A stretch of 64,000 nt of DNA, from contig CAMFIE010000005.1 in assembly GCA_945952315.1 (NCBI GenBank), positions 1 to 64,000 of the forward strand, in the 5' to 3' direction. The stretch's first letter is position 1, and each line of letters starts with the position of its first letter. Positions 46,824 through 55,788 of this stretch are shown piece by piece. The notes below the pieces were generated by a model, which did no database searches, had not been told where the DNA came from, and worked only from the letters and a program-made list of their open reading frames with translations. A program made the position numbers and the translations under genes. This stretch comes from an uncultured Rhizobium sp. (GTDB lineage: Bacteria; Pseudomonadota; Alphaproteobacteria; Rhizobiales; Rhizobiaceae).

Positions 46824-48251
46824 TTACTGGCGGCCGAACTCGTCGACGATGCGGATGATGTCATCCTCGCCGAGATAGGAACCCGTCTGCACCTCGATCA
46901 GTTCCAGCCGGATCTTGCCCGGATTGGCGAGCCGGTGCACTTCGCCTTGCGGAATATAGACGGATTCGTTTTCGCGCAGCATCTGCACCTTGTCGCCAAT
47001 GGTCACTTCCGCCGTGCCCTTCACGACGATCCAGTGCTCGGAGCGGTGATAGTGCTTCTGCAGCGAAAGCTTCTTGTCCGGCTGCACGAAGATGCGCTTC
47101 ACCTGGAAGCGGTCGCCGTTGAGAATGGAGGTGTAGCCGCCCCAGGGGCGATAGCTGGTCGGGTGTTCGCGCGTCAGCCGCTCGGTTTCCGGGCGGGAGG
47201 CGAGATGCTTCACCAGCGCGCCGACCGTCTGGCTGTCCTCGAGCTTGCCCACATAGACGGCGTCTTCGCTGGCGATGACGGCAACATTGTCCATGCCCTG
47301 CACGGCAAGATGCCCGTTGTGCGAGATCACCAGCGAGTTCTTCGTGTTCACCAGCGTCGCATGGCCATCGCTGACATTGCCGTTCTCGTCGCGCTCGCCG
47401 AGCTTCCAGATGCTGTCCCAGGAGCCGAGGTCCGACCAGGCGAAGGAAGAGGGCACGACGGCGCCCAGCGTGGTCTTTTCCATGATCGCATAGTCAATGG
47501 AAACATCCGGGCTGGCGGAGAAGCTTTCGGCATCGAGCCGGGTGAAATCGAGATCGCGGGCGGCCTTGGTGACAGCGCGCTCGGCAGAGGCCCAGACCTC
47601 CGGCGCATGCGCGGCAAACTCTTTCGCGAGCGGTCCGACGGGGAAAACGAACATGCCGGAATTCCAGAAATAGCCGCCGATGGCCAGCATTTCCTCGGCC
47701 TTTTCGAGTGGCGGCTTTTCGACAAAGCGATCAATCGCATGGGCACCGGGTGAGATGGAATCACCGGCCTTGATATAGCCATAGCCGGTTGCGGGTTCGG
47801 TCGGGCGAATGCCGAAGGTCACGAGCCTGCCGGTCAGCGCCACATCGCGGGCGGTGGTGACGGCGCCTTTGTAGCGCTCATCGGCGGTGATTTCGTGGTC
47901 CGATGCGAGAAGCTGCATCAGCGCCTTGTCGCCATGCAGGCTGCGGGTCAGAACGGCTGCGGCGGCAACGGCCGGGGCGGTGTTGCGGGCAACCGGCTCC
48001 AGCACGATGGCCGAAAGCCGGATGCCAAGCTCGCGGGCCTGTTCGGCCACCAGAAAGCGGAACTCTTCATTGGTGACGATCACCGGCGCTTCGTAAAGGC
48101 TGCTGTCGGCGACCCGCTCCAGCGTCTTCTGGAACAGGGTGCGATCACCGAGGAACCGGATGAACTGCTTCGGCGCGGTGGAGCGTGAAAGGGGCCAAAG
48201 TCTCGTACCCTTGCCGCCTGCCATGATTACCGGCACGATCTTCTGGTTCAT
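46824..48251 (-). CDS. manC: mannose-1-phosphate guanylyltransferase / mannose-6-phosphate isomerase
   Basis: Makes GDP-mannose and, through its second domain, mannose 6-phosphate from fructose 6-phosphate. The 475-residue protein has the N-terminal pyrophosphorylase motif MAGGKGTRLWPLSRSTAPKQF and the C-terminal cupin-type isomerase with HYHRSEHWIVVKGTAEV and YIPQGEVHRL. It supplies surface polysaccharide or LPS precursors. The start at 48251 has GAGGAGC upstream. It stands alone, divergent from cobF, with no exopolysaccharide cluster in view. Confidence 0.94.
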   Translation of the reverse strand: MNQKIVPVIMAGGKGTRLWPLSRSTAPKQFIRFLGDRTLFQKTLERVADSSLYEAPVIVTNEEFRFLVAEQARELGIRLSAIVLEPVARNTAPAVAAAAVLTRSLHGDKALMQLLASDHEITADERYKGAVTTARDVALTGRLVTFGIRPTEPATGYGYIKAGDSISPGAHAIDRFVEKPPLEKAEEMLAIGGYFWNSGMFVFPVGPLAKEFAAHAPEVWASAERAVTKAARDLDFTRLDAESFSASPDVSIDYAIMEKTTLGAVVPSSFAWSDLGSWDSIWKLGERDENGNVSDGHATLVNTKNSLVISHNGHLAVQGMDNVAVIASEDAVYVGKLEDSQTVGALVKHLASRPETERLTREHPTSYRPWGGYTSILNGDRFQVKRIFVQPDKKLSLQKHYHRSEHWIVVKGTAEVTIGDKVQMLRENESVYIPQGEVHRLANPGKIRLELIEVQTGSYLGEDDIIRIVDEFGRQ

Positions 48252-48470
48252 TTCGTCGCTCCTCGAATGCCTCGCCACCCGTCAGCCCGGGCCTGTCCCA
48301 TCATGAGACAGAAATATGATTCTGACGGTTTATGCACGTTCCGGGTTAAGGCCCGGTAGAGAATCTGCCTTCACGAAGTATGAACATCGCGATGTCGCAA
48401 TAGGGGGTGACGCCTTGCAAGAGGAACGCTAGAGAACGGCGGACGAAAGTTCGGGCGCGGAGTTCAGCTC

Positions 48471-49244
48471 ATGAGACATATATTGGTGGTCGGTATCGGC
48501 ACCGGCAATCCCGAGCACATGACCATGCAGGCCATCCATGCGCTGAACCGGGCCGATACGCTGTTCATCCCCACCAAGGGGCAGAAAAAGGCGGACCTCG
48601 CAGAGGTTCGGCGCGAGATCATCGCCCGCTATGTCACCAATCCGCAAAGCCGCACGGTGGAATTTGCCCTGCCGGTGCGCAAGGTCGAGGGCCGCTCCTA
48701 TGTCGGCGGCGTCGATGAATGGCATGCGGCGATTTCCGAAACCTATGTGCGGCTGTTTCTGGAAGAGCTCGGCGAGGATGGCACGGCGGCACTGCTCGTC
48801 TGGGGCGATCCGATGCTCTATGACAGCACGCTGCGCATTCTCGAGCGCGTCAAGGCAACCGGCAAAGTCGCCTTCGATATCGAGGTGATCCCCGGCATCA
48901 CCTCCATCCAGGCGCTCTGCGCTGCCCATCGCATCCCGCTCAATCTGGTCGGCAAGCCGGTCGAGATCACCACCGGGCGGCGCCTGCACGAAAGCTTCCC
49001 GCACCGGAGCGAAACGGCGGTGGTGATGCTTGACGGCGAGCAGGCCTTTTCGAAGGTGACCGATCCGGACGCGCATATCTATTGGGGCGCCTATCTCGGC
49101 ACCAAGGACGAGGTGGTGATCGAGGGCAGGGCGGTCGAGGTTTCCGACGAGATCCTGAAAGTGCGCGCGGAGCAGCGCGCGCGGCACGGCTGGATCATGG
49201 ACATCTACCTGATGCAGAAGGGCGAGGATTTCGATGACCTGTGA
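48471..49244 (+). CDS. cobF: precorrin-6A synthase (deacetylating)
   Basis: Methylates C1 of precorrin-5 and removes the acetyl group, giving precorrin-6A in the aerobic pathway. The 257-residue protein has the tetrapyrrole methylase opening VVGIGTGNPEHMT (glycine loop for SAM), the P-loop-like LLVWGDPMLYDST and the VIPGITSIQAL segment. CobF is confined to the oxygen-dependent pathway. It is the first gene of the plus-strand cob set, with a 219-base gap upstream shared with the divergent manC. Confidence 0.94.
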   Translation: MRHILVVGIGTGNPEHMTMQAIHALNRADTLFIPTKGQKKADLAEVRREIIARYVTNPQSRTVEFALPVRKVEGRSYVGGVDEWHAAISETYVRLFLEELGEDGTAALLVWGDPMLYDSTLRILERVKATGKVAFDIEVIPGITSIQALCAAHRIPLNLVGKPVEITTGRRLHESFPHRSETAVVMLDGEQAFSKVTDPDAHIYWGAYLGTKDEVVIEGRAVEVSDEILKVRAEQRARHGWIMDIYLMQKGEDFDDL

Positions 49245-49369
49245 ATGGATGCCGCTTCACTGCGGTTAATCGTCGCCGTTTGATGGAGCGCAAGGACGCT
49301 TCCGTGCTAGAAGCGTTTCTGCGCAGGCAACACCCCGTCCCAGGGGTTGCCAGCCAGAGGAATGGAACC

Positions 49370-50740
49370 ATGCCGAACGCCCAACCGCTCTTTCGCCTTG
49401 CCGAAGACCAGCCCGTCGCCTCCACAAGGCGCGGCGTCTGCCCGTCTCTGTCGAAGCCGATGCAGACCGGCGACGGATTGCTGGTGCGGTTGCGGCCTGC
49501 CTCCGGCGGACTGGAGCCGAAGGTCTTTGCCGCGATTGCGCGCGCTGCCGCCCTTTACGGAAACGGCATTCTGGAAGTGACCGCGCGCGGCAATCTGCAG
49601 CTGCGCGGCCTGACCGAAGATACGGTTTCTCCGCTCACCGAAGCGGTCTTTGCAACCGGCATTGCCCTTGCGACCGGGCTTGCGGTGGAAACGCCGCCGC
49701 TTTCCGGCCTTGACCGTCATGAAATCACCGATGCCCGCCCGCTCGCGGGGCGTATCCGGCAGGCGGTTGCGGCCTGTGAACCGGCGCTGAGGCTCGCGGC
49801 CAAGCTCTCGGTCATTGTCGATGGCGGCGGTGCCTTCGATCTCGATGCCATTGTTGCGGATATCCGGCTGAAGGCGCGCCGCGTGGATGGCGCGTTGCGC
49901 TATGCGCTTTCGCTTGGCGGCACCGCCGCCTCCGCCCGCCCCGTTGCGCTTCTGTCCGAAGAGGATGCGCTCGATGCGGTGATGGACATCCTTCAGCGTC
50001 TGGACCGGATCGGACCCACGGCGCGGGGACGCGATATCAATCCGTCCGACCTTGCCCTGTCAGGTCCGCTCCTGCTGTCGCCGGAAAATCCGTCGGACAC
50101 CCTGCGCCGTCCGGCAGGCCTGCATGAGCTTGGCGAGGGACTGGTGGTTGCAGGCCTCGGCCTTCCTTTCTGTCAGGTCAAGGCTGCCGATCTGATCGCG
50201 CTTTGCGAAAAGGTGGAAACACTCGGGCTTTCCGAGATCAGGCTCGCGCCCGAGCATGGTCTTCTGATCCCCGGCCTGCCGCGCGAGGCGGCCCGCGCGC
50301 TGCTCGAATATGCCGCAACGCTGGGTTTCCGGGTGCGGCCCGATGATCCGGCCAATGCGATTGCGCTTTGTGCGGGCACGGCGGGTTGCGCCTCCGCCTA
50401 TTACGACACGCATGCGCTTGCCGATCTGTTCATTGAAAAGGCCCCCGACCTGCTCGATGGCTCGTTTGACCTGCACCTTTCCGCCTGTCCGAAAGGCTGC
50501 GCCCATCCGGCTGCGACAGCCTTGACGCTTTCGGGTGCGTCATTAGGCTATGGTCTTGTCGTAAATGGCCCCGCATCGCTCTCGCCAGCGGCCTACATCG
50601 CTGCTAATGACGTGGCCTCCGCCGTGGCTCGGCTTGGCAGCCTGCTGCGGACAGAAAAGAATGCTGGTGAAACCGCGCGCGCCTGCCTCACAAGGCTGGG
50701 CGCCGAGCGGATCGCCGCCACGCTGAAACAGGAAACATGA
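49370..50740 (+). CDS. cobG: precorrin-3B synthase
   Basis: Oxygen-dependent enzyme that inserts a hydroxyl at C20 and forms the lactone of precorrin-3B; its presence marks the aerobic route. The 456-residue protein resembles sulfite and nitrite reductases: two similar halves and a Cys set C334/C340 and C373/C377 (LCAGTAGC, SACPKGC) for a [4Fe-4S] cluster. The ATG at 49370 has AGAGG upstream; the frame runs further 5' but with no conserved start. The gap to cobF is 125 bases with no riboswitch-like signature. Confidence 0.92.
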   Translation: MPNAQPLFRLAEDQPVASTRRGVCPSLSKPMQTGDGLLVRLRPASGGLEPKVFAAIARAAALYGNGILEVTARGNLQLRGLTEDTVSPLTEAVFATGIALATGLAVETPPLSGLDRHEITDARPLAGRIRQAVAACEPALRLAAKLSVIVDGGGAFDLDAIVADIRLKARRVDGALRYALSLGGTAASARPVALLSEEDALDAVMDILQRLDRIGPTARGRDINPSDLALSGPLLLSPENPSDTLRRPAGLHELGEGLVVAGLGLPFCQVKAADLIALCEKVETLGLSEIRLAPEHGLLIPGLPREAARALLEYAATLGFRVRPDDPANAIALCAGTAGCASAYYDTHALADLFIEKAPDLLDGSFDLHLSACPKGCAHPAATALTLSGASLGYGLVVNGPASLSPAAYIAANDVASAVARLGSLLRTEKNAGETARACLTRLGAERIAATLKQET

Positions 50741-51372
50741 TGCCTGACTACGATTACATCCGGGATGGCAATGCCATCTATGAGAAGTCTTTCGCGATCA
50801 TCCGCGCCGAGACCGATCTTTCCCGGTTTACCGAAGAGGAAGCGGATCTGGCGGTGCGCATGGTGCATGCCTCCGGTTCCGTGGATGCCGCGCAATATTT
50901 CGAGTTTCATCCGGAATTCGTGGGCGCCGCCCGCGCCGCCCTCAAGGCTAGCGCGCCGATCTTCTGCGATGCGAACATGGTTGCCCATGGGGTGACCCGC
51001 GCCCGCCTTCCGGCCCACAATGACGTGATCTGCTCGCTGACCGACCCGCAGACGCCGGTGATCGCGAAGGAAATCGCCAATACCCGCTCTGCCGCGCAGA
51101 TGCGTCTCTGGCTGCCGCGCCTTGCAGGGTCTGTGGTGGCAATCGGCAATGCGCCGACGGCCCTGTTCTATCTGCTTGAGATGCTGCGTGATGGCGCGCC
51201 GAAGCCTGCGGCCATTCTCGGCATGCCGGTCGGCTTTGTCGGGGCGGCGGAAAGCAAGGATGCGCTTGCCGAAAATTCCTATGGCGTTCCGTGGGCGGTG
51301 ATCCGTGGCCGTCTCGGCGGCAGCGCGATGACAGCGGCGGCGCTGAACTCGCTCGCGAGGCCGGGCCTGTGA
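50737..51372 (+). CDS. cobH: precorrin-8X methylmutase
   Basis: Moves the C11 methyl group to C12 of precorrin-8X, giving hydrogenobyrinate. The 211-residue protein has H44 in VRMVHASGSVD, aligned with the catalytic histidine (H43 numbering) known for CobH. GNAPTALFYLLEML and GMPVGFVGAAESK are conserved segments. The start overlaps the cobG stop by 4 bases (ATGA), and the end overlaps cobI by 4 bases (GTGA), so cobGHI are translated in coupled order. Confidence 0.96.
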   Translation: MMPDYDYIRDGNAIYEKSFAIIRAETDLSRFTEEEADLAVRMVHASGSVDAAQYFEFHPEFVGAARAALKASAPIFCDANMVAHGVTRARLPAHNDVICSLTDPQTPVIAKEIANTRSAAQMRLWLPRLAGSVVAIGNAPTALFYLLEMLRDGAPKPAAILGMPVGFVGAAESKDALAENSYGVPWAVIRGRLGGSAMTAAALNSLARPGL

Positions 51373-52160
51373 GCGCGGCGTCGAAAGGACGTCTGATCGG
51401 CGTCGGCACCGGGCCGGGCGATCCCGAGCTTCTGACCGTCAAGGCCGTGAAGGCGCTGGGCGAGGCGGATGTGCTTGCCTATTTCGCCAAGGAAGGCCGC
51501 CGCGGCAATGGCCGCACCATCGTTGATGGCCTGATCCGCGAGGGCATGCCGGAGCTGCCGCTCTATTATCCGGTGACCACCGAGATCCATCACGAGCACG
51601 GGGATTACAAGAGCCAGATCACCGACTTCTACAACCGCTCCGCCGAGCGCATTGCCGCCGAGCTGGAAGCGGGCCGCACGGTCGCCATCCTTTCGGAAGG
51701 CGATCCGATGTTCTATGGCTCCTACATGCATCTGCATATCCGCCTTGCCCACCGCTTCCCGACGGAAGTGATCCCCGGCATCACGGCGATGTCCGGCTGC
51801 TGGTCGATGGCGGGCCTGCCGATCGTGCAGGGCGATGACGTGCTGTCCGTTCTGCCGGGCATCATGGACGAGGCCGAGCTGGTGCGCCGTCTCACCGATA
51901 CGCAAGCGGCTGTGATCATGAAGGTTGGCCGCAATCTGCCAAAAATCCGCCGGGCGCTTGAAGCCGCCGGCAAGCTTGATCAGGCCGTTTATGTGGAGCG
52001 CGGCACGATGAAGAATGCCGGCATGGTGAAGCTTGCCGACAAGCAGGACGATGCCGCCCCCTATTTCTCGCTGGTGCTGGTCGCGGGCTGGAAGGTGAAG
52101 CCGGAAGAGCGCGCGCCCGGCCTGTTCCTGCTGCCGGATGCGAGCGAGGCGGCGGAATGA
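51369..52160 (+). CDS. cobI: precorrin-2 C20-methyltransferase
   Basis: Transfers a methyl group from SAM to C20 of precorrin-2. The 263-residue protein, starting at a GTG (51369) that overlaps the cobH stop, has the SAM loop GVGTGPGDPELLT, ILSEGDPMFYGSYMHL and VIPGITAMSGC. A frame reading further upstream lies within cobH. The last 4 bases overlap the cobJ start. Confidence 0.95.
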   Translation: MSAASKGRLIGVGTGPGDPELLTVKAVKALGEADVLAYFAKEGRRGNGRTIVDGLIREGMPELPLYYPVTTEIHHEHGDYKSQITDFYNRSAERIAAELEAGRTVAILSEGDPMFYGSYMHLHIRLAHRFPTEVIPGITAMSGCWSMAGLPIVQGDDVLSVLPGIMDEAELVRRLTDTQAAVIMKVGRNLPKIRRALEAAGKLDQAVYVERGTMKNAGMVKLADKQDDAAPYFSLVLVAGWKVKPEERAPGLFLLPDASEAAE

Positions 52161-52921
52161 GCGGCATTCTCTACGTGATCGGCACAGGACCGGGCAGCCC
52201 CGACCAGATGACGCCGGAAGCGCTGAAGGCCGTTGCCGACAGCAATGCCTTTTTCGGCTATTTTCCCTATGTCGACCGGCTGAACCTGAAACCCCACCAG
52301 CGCAAGATCGCCTCCGACAATCGCGAGGAGCTGGCGCGGGCACGCGCCGCGCTGGAGCTTGCCGCCTCCGGCGAGCGGGTCTGCATGGTTTCGGGCGGCG
52401 ATCCGGGTGTTTTTGCAATGGCCGCTGCCGTCTGCGAGGCGATTGAAGCCGGGCCCAAGGAATGGAAGGCGATTGATCTCGTCATCACGCCGGGGGTTAC
52501 CGCCATGCTTGCGGTTGCCGCCCGCATCGGCGCGCCGCTCGGCCATGATTTCTGCGCGATTTCGCTCTCCGACAATCTGAAGCCATGGGATGTGATCACC
52601 CGCCGCCTGCGGCTGATGGCGGAAGCGGGCATGGTGATGGCCTTCTACAATCCGATCAGCAAGGCGCGGCCCTGGCAACTGGGAGCCGCCTTCGACATTC
52701 TACGCGAATGCCTGCCCCCGACAGTCCCGGTGATTTTCGGCCGCGCGGCGGGCCGTCCGGATGAGGCGATGCTGGTGATGCCGCTTGGCGAAGCGGATGC
52801 GAATCGGGCCGATATGGCCACCTGCGTGATCGTCGGCACGGCGGAGACACGGATCGTCTCCCGCCCCGGCAAGCCGGATCTCGTCTATTCGCCGCGCTTC
52901 CTTGCCGGGGACAGCAAGTGA
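52157..52921 (+). CDS. cobJ: precorrin-3B C17-methyltransferase
   Basis: Contracts the corrin ring while methylating C17 of precorrin-3B, the step after CobG. The 254-residue protein has VIGTGPGSPDQMTPEA, VCMVSGGDPGVFAMA and VITPGVTAMLA. Its 3' end overlaps the 3' end of the convergent cobK by 37 bases, so the two transcripts must be antisense to one another at their tails. Confidence 0.95.
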   Translation: MSGILYVIGTGPGSPDQMTPEALKAVADSNAFFGYFPYVDRLNLKPHQRKIASDNREELARARAALELAASGERVCMVSGGDPGVFAMAAAVCEAIEAGPKEWKAIDLVITPGVTAMLAVAARIGAPLGHDFCAISLSDNLKPWDVITRRLRLMAEAGMVMAFYNPISKARPWQLGAAFDILRECLPPTVPVIFGRAAGRPDEAMLVMPLGEADANRADMATCVIVGTAETRIVSRPGKPDLVYSPRFLAGDSK

Positions 52922-53655
52922 TCGATGAGGGGAAGGGCTGCCTCGACGCTGCCCGCCTCGGCAATGCCGGGCGGCGCCTGCCGCTCGATCATGATCACCG
53001 GAATGCCGAGCTTTCGTGCGGCCTCGAGCTTGGAATAGGTGGCGCTGCCGCCGCTGTTCTTCGCAACGATCAGGCCGATCTTCTCCGATTGCAGCAGATG
53101 AAGCTCGTCTTCCAGCGCGAAGGGGCCGCAGGCGAGCAGATAGCGCGCCTCCGGCACCGCAAGCGGCGGCTCGACCGGATCGACGCTGCGCACCAGATAG
53201 GCATGTTCCGGACGCGCGGAAAAAGCGCCTGCCTCCTGCCTGCCGATGGCGAGGAACACGGTGGACTTTTCAATGGGCAGGGCGTTGACCGCCTCTTCCA
53301 TCGAGGTAACGCTCGTCCAGTGATCGCCATCCTGCCTCTGCCAGGCCGGGCGGCGAAGGGCGAAAATCGGCGTGCCGGTCTTGCCCGCCGCCTCGGCCGC
53401 ATTGCGGGAGATTTGCGCGGCGAAGGGATGGGTGGCATCGATCAGCAGATCGATCTTTTCGTCTTTCAGATAGCGGGCGAGCCCGTCCGCGCCGCCAAAG
53501 CCGCCGATGCGGGTTTGAACCGGCTGCGGGCGCGGATCGAGCGTTCGCCCGGCGAGCGAAAGCGTGATATCGAAGTCTGCCCGTCCGGCCAGCCTGCCCG
53601 CCAGCGCCTTGGCCTCCGTGGTGCCGCCCAGAACGAGAATACGGTGCTTGGTCAT
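52885..53655 (-). CDS. cobK: precorrin-6A reductase
   Basis: Reduces precorrin-6A with NADPH to precorrin-6B. The 256-residue protein has a Rossmann-like opening ILVLGGTTEAKALAGRL, the DATHPFAAQISRNAAEA motif, and VAKNSGGSATYSKLEAARKLGIPVIMIERQ. It is on the minus strand between cobJ and cobL. The start codon (53655) lies 10 bases from the cobL start, on the opposite strand, and its 3' end overlaps cobJ. Longer frames reading back into cobL are not real starts. Confidence 0.93.
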   Translation of the reverse strand: MTKHRILVLGGTTEAKALAGRLAGRADFDITLSLAGRTLDPRPQPVQTRIGGFGGADGLARYLKDEKIDLLIDATHPFAAQISRNAAEAAGKTGTPIFALRRPAWQRQDGDHWTSVTSMEEAVNALPIEKSTVFLAIGRQEAGAFSARPEHAYLVRSVDPVEPPLAVPEARYLLACGPFALEDELHLLQSEKIGLIVAKNSGGSATYSKLEAARKLGIPVIMIERQAPPGIAEAGSVEAALPLIDHLLSPARKRGE

Positions 53656-53665
53656 GGTTGATGCG

Positions 53666-54952
53666 ATGCGTTCCGAAATGAAGCCCTGGCTCTCCCTTAT
53701 AGGCCTTGGCGAAGATGGTCCAGCAGGCCTTGGCGCGGAAGCGATTGCGCTGATCCGGAATGCCGAGGTGGTCTGTGGCGGTGCCCGCCATCTGGAACTG
53801 GTGGCCGAACTTCTCACCGGTGAGCGCCATGTCTGGCTTTCGCCTTTCGAGCGCTCGATGCAGTTCGTGGAAGGCCAGCGCGGGCGAAAGCTGGTGGTGC
53901 TGGCCTCCGGCGATCCCTTCTTCTTTGGCGTGGGGGTCACCCTTTGCCGCCGGATCGACCGGGGGGAGATGCATGTGATCCCCGCGCCGTCCTCGTTCTC
54001 GCTGGCTGCCTCGCGGCTCGGCTGGGCCTTGCAGGAGGTGGAAACCGTCTCGCTGCATGGCCGCCCGCTCGATCTCATCCGCCCGCATCTGCATGAAGGC
54101 GCGCGCATCATCATGCTGACCTCGGATGAAAAAGGCCCGGCGGCTCTGGCCGCGCTTTTGACCGAAAGCGGTTTCGGCGAAACGGAAATGACGGTGCTCG
54201 AGGCGCTCGGCGGGCCGCAGGAGCGGGTGACGCGCCAGCGCGCCGTTGATTTCTCGATGGCGGGCATCAACAGCCTGAATGTCTGCGCGCTTTCCGTCAA
54301 AGCCGCGCCTTTGGCGAGGGTCTTGCCCTATGCCAACGGGCTTGATGATGCGCTGTTTGAACATGACGGGCAGTTGACCAAGCGCGAGGTGCGGGCCGTG
54401 ACAATGTCCGCGCTTGCCCCCCGTTTCGGCGAGCGTCTCTGGGATATCGGTGGCGGGTCCGGTTCGATTTCGATTGAATGGCTGCTATGCCATCCCTCGC
54501 TTTCGGCGATTGCCATCGAAGGCCATCCCGAGCGCGCCGCGCGCATCCGCCGCAATGCCAGCCAATGTGGCGTGCCGCATCTGGAGGTGGTGGAAGGCAT
54601 GGCGCCGGAGGCGCTTGCCGGTCTTCCCGCCCCGGATGTGATCTTCATCGGCGGCGGCGGCAGCGAGCCGGGGGTGATGGAGGCGGCAATTGCCGCCCTT
54701 CGTCCGGGCGGACGCCTCGTCGCCAATGGCGTGACGCTGGAGATGGAAGCCGTGCTGCTCGCCTGTCACCAAAGGCATGGCGGCACGCTGACACGGATCG
54801 ATATTCAACGGGCCTCGCCCGTCGGCCAGATGCATGGCTGGCGTGCGGCAATGCCAGTGACCCAATGGGCCTGGGTCAAACAAGGAAGTCCCAATGGGCC
54901 TGGGTCAAACAGTGAAGTCCCAATGGGCCTGGGTAAAGGAGTAGGACAATGA
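53666..54952 (+). CDS. cobL: precorrin-6Y C5,15-methyltransferase (decarboxylating)
   Basis: Methylates C5 and C15 of precorrin-6B and removes a carboxyl group. The 428-residue fusion has an N-terminal SAM-methylase of CbiE type (about 1-195; [16 protein letters not shown]) and a C-terminal CbiT-type domain (about 235-410; [15 protein letters not shown]). The start is uncertain among ATGs at 53654, 53666 and 53678. The last 30 residues come from a 29-bp tandem repeat and look added to a normal end at PVTQWAWVK. Confidence 0.91.
   Translation: MRSEMKPWLSLIGLGEDGPAGLGAEAIALIRNAEVVCGGARHLELVAELLTGERHVWLSPFERSMQFVEGQRGRKLVVLASGDPFFFGVGVTLCRRIDRGEMHVIPAPSSFSLAASRLGWALQEVETVSLHGRPLDLIRPHLHEGARIIMLTSDEKGPAALAALLTESGFGETEMTVLEALGGPQERVTRQRAVDFSMAGINSLNVCALSVKAAPLARVLPYANGLDDALFEHDGQLTKREVRAVTMSALAPRFGERLWDIGGGSGSISIEWLLCHPSLSAIAIEGHPERAARIRRNASQCGVPHLEVVEGMAPEALAGLPAPDVIFIGGGGSEPGVMEAAIAALRPGGRLVANGVTLEMEAVLLACHQRHGGTLTRIDIQRASPVGQMHGWRAAMPVTQWAWVKQGSPNGPGSNSEVPMGLGKGVGQ
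54861..54947 (+). repeat. three tandem copies of a 29-bp unit
   Basis: Copies begin at 54861, 54890 and 54919, each opening with CCCAATGGGCCTGGGT. Because 29 is not a multiple of three, the copies are read in three different frames of cobL (TQWAWVK, PNGPGSN and VPMGLGK). The third copy also supplies the AAAGGAG ribosome site of cobM. The unit can form small stems (CCCA with TGGG). Confidence 0.93.
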
Positions 54953-55719
54953 CGGTTCATTTCATCGGGGCGGGGCCGGGGGCTGCGGATCTGATCACCG
55001 TGCGTGGCCGCGACCTGATCGGCAAATGCCCGGTCTGTCTTTATGCGGGGTCCATCGTCTCGCCGGAGCTTCTGCAATATTGCCCGCCGGGTGCCCGCAT
55101 CATCGATACGGCGCCGATGTCTCTGGACGAGATCGAGCGGGAATATCTCCTGGCGGCGGCCAATGGCGAGGATGTGGCGCGGCTGCATTCCGGTGATCTG
55201 TCGGTCTGGAGCGCGGTTGCCGAGCAGATCCGGCGGCTGAACAGGCATGGCATCGACTATACGATGACGCCGGGCGTGCCCTCCTTCGCGGCGGCGGCCT
55301 CGGCCATCGGCCGCGAGCTCACCATCCCGGCGGTCGCACAAAGCCTCGTGCTCACCCGTGTTTCCGGCCGTGCCTCGCCGATGCCGGAAAAGGAGACGCT
55401 TGCGAATTTCGGCGCGACCGGGGCGACGCTCGCGATCCATCTCGCGATCCATTCGCTGCCGGAGATCGTGCGCGAACTTACTCCTCTTTATGGCGAAACC
55501 TGCCCGGTGGTGGTGGTGTTCAAGGCAAGCTGGCCAGAACAGCGCATTCTGAAGGGCACGCTCTCAACCATTGAGGCCGAGGTGGCGAAAGACCCGATCG
55601 ACCGCACGGCGCTGATCTTTGTCGGGCCGGGGCTGGGAGCCGAGGATTTTCAGGAAAGCTCGCTCTATGATCCCGATTACCAGCGTCGTTTCCGTGGTCG
55701 CGACGGGTTTTTCGAATAA
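54949..55719 (+). CDS. cobM: precorrin-4 C11-methyltransferase
   Basis: Methylates C11 of precorrin-4 with SAM. The 256-residue protein has [16 protein letters not shown], the [18 protein letters not shown] segment and [20 protein letters not shown] motif ([13 protein letters not shown]). Start overlaps the cobL stop by 4 bases, and AAAGGAG from the third repeat copy lies 7 bases before the ATG. It is the last gene of the cluster; cobA, cobE and the later amidation genes are not in the window. Confidence 0.95.
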   Translation: MTVHFIGAGPGAADLITVRGRDLIGKCPVCLYAGSIVSPELLQYCPPGARIIDTAPMSLDEIEREYLLAAANGEDVARLHSGDLSVWSAVAEQIRRLNRHGIDYTMTPGVPSFAAAASAIGRELTIPAVAQSLVLTRVSGRASPMPEKETLANFGATGATLAIHLAIHSLPEIVRELTPLYGETCPVVVVFKASWPEQRILKGTLSTIEAEVAKDPIDRTALIFVGPGLGAEDFQESSLYDPDYQRRFRGRDGFFE

Positions 55720-55743
55720 TACCCAGCGCCGGAAATCCGAAGG

Positions 55744-55772
55744 GCAGGGAGACCGTCCAAAGCTCTCCCTGC
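55744..55772. terminator. bidirectional hairpin between cobM and the chemoreceptor gene
   Basis: Arms GCAGGGAGA and TCTCCCTGC (9 bp) around an 11-base loop, 24 bases beyond cobM and 17 beyond the convergent chemoreceptor stop. There is no long T-run; it can serve both sides. Confidence 0.55.
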
Positions 55773-55788
55773 ATTTGCCTTTGCGGGA

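Noticed and set aside
48252..49369. Cobalamin riboswitch before cobF or between cobF and cobG
   Set aside because: I looked for the B12 box and the conserved core and did not find them by eye; regulation may be elsewhere or absent.
54861..54947. CRISPR-like repeat
   Set aside because: Three contiguous copies with no spacers and no cas genes, inside a coding region; it is a tandem duplication.
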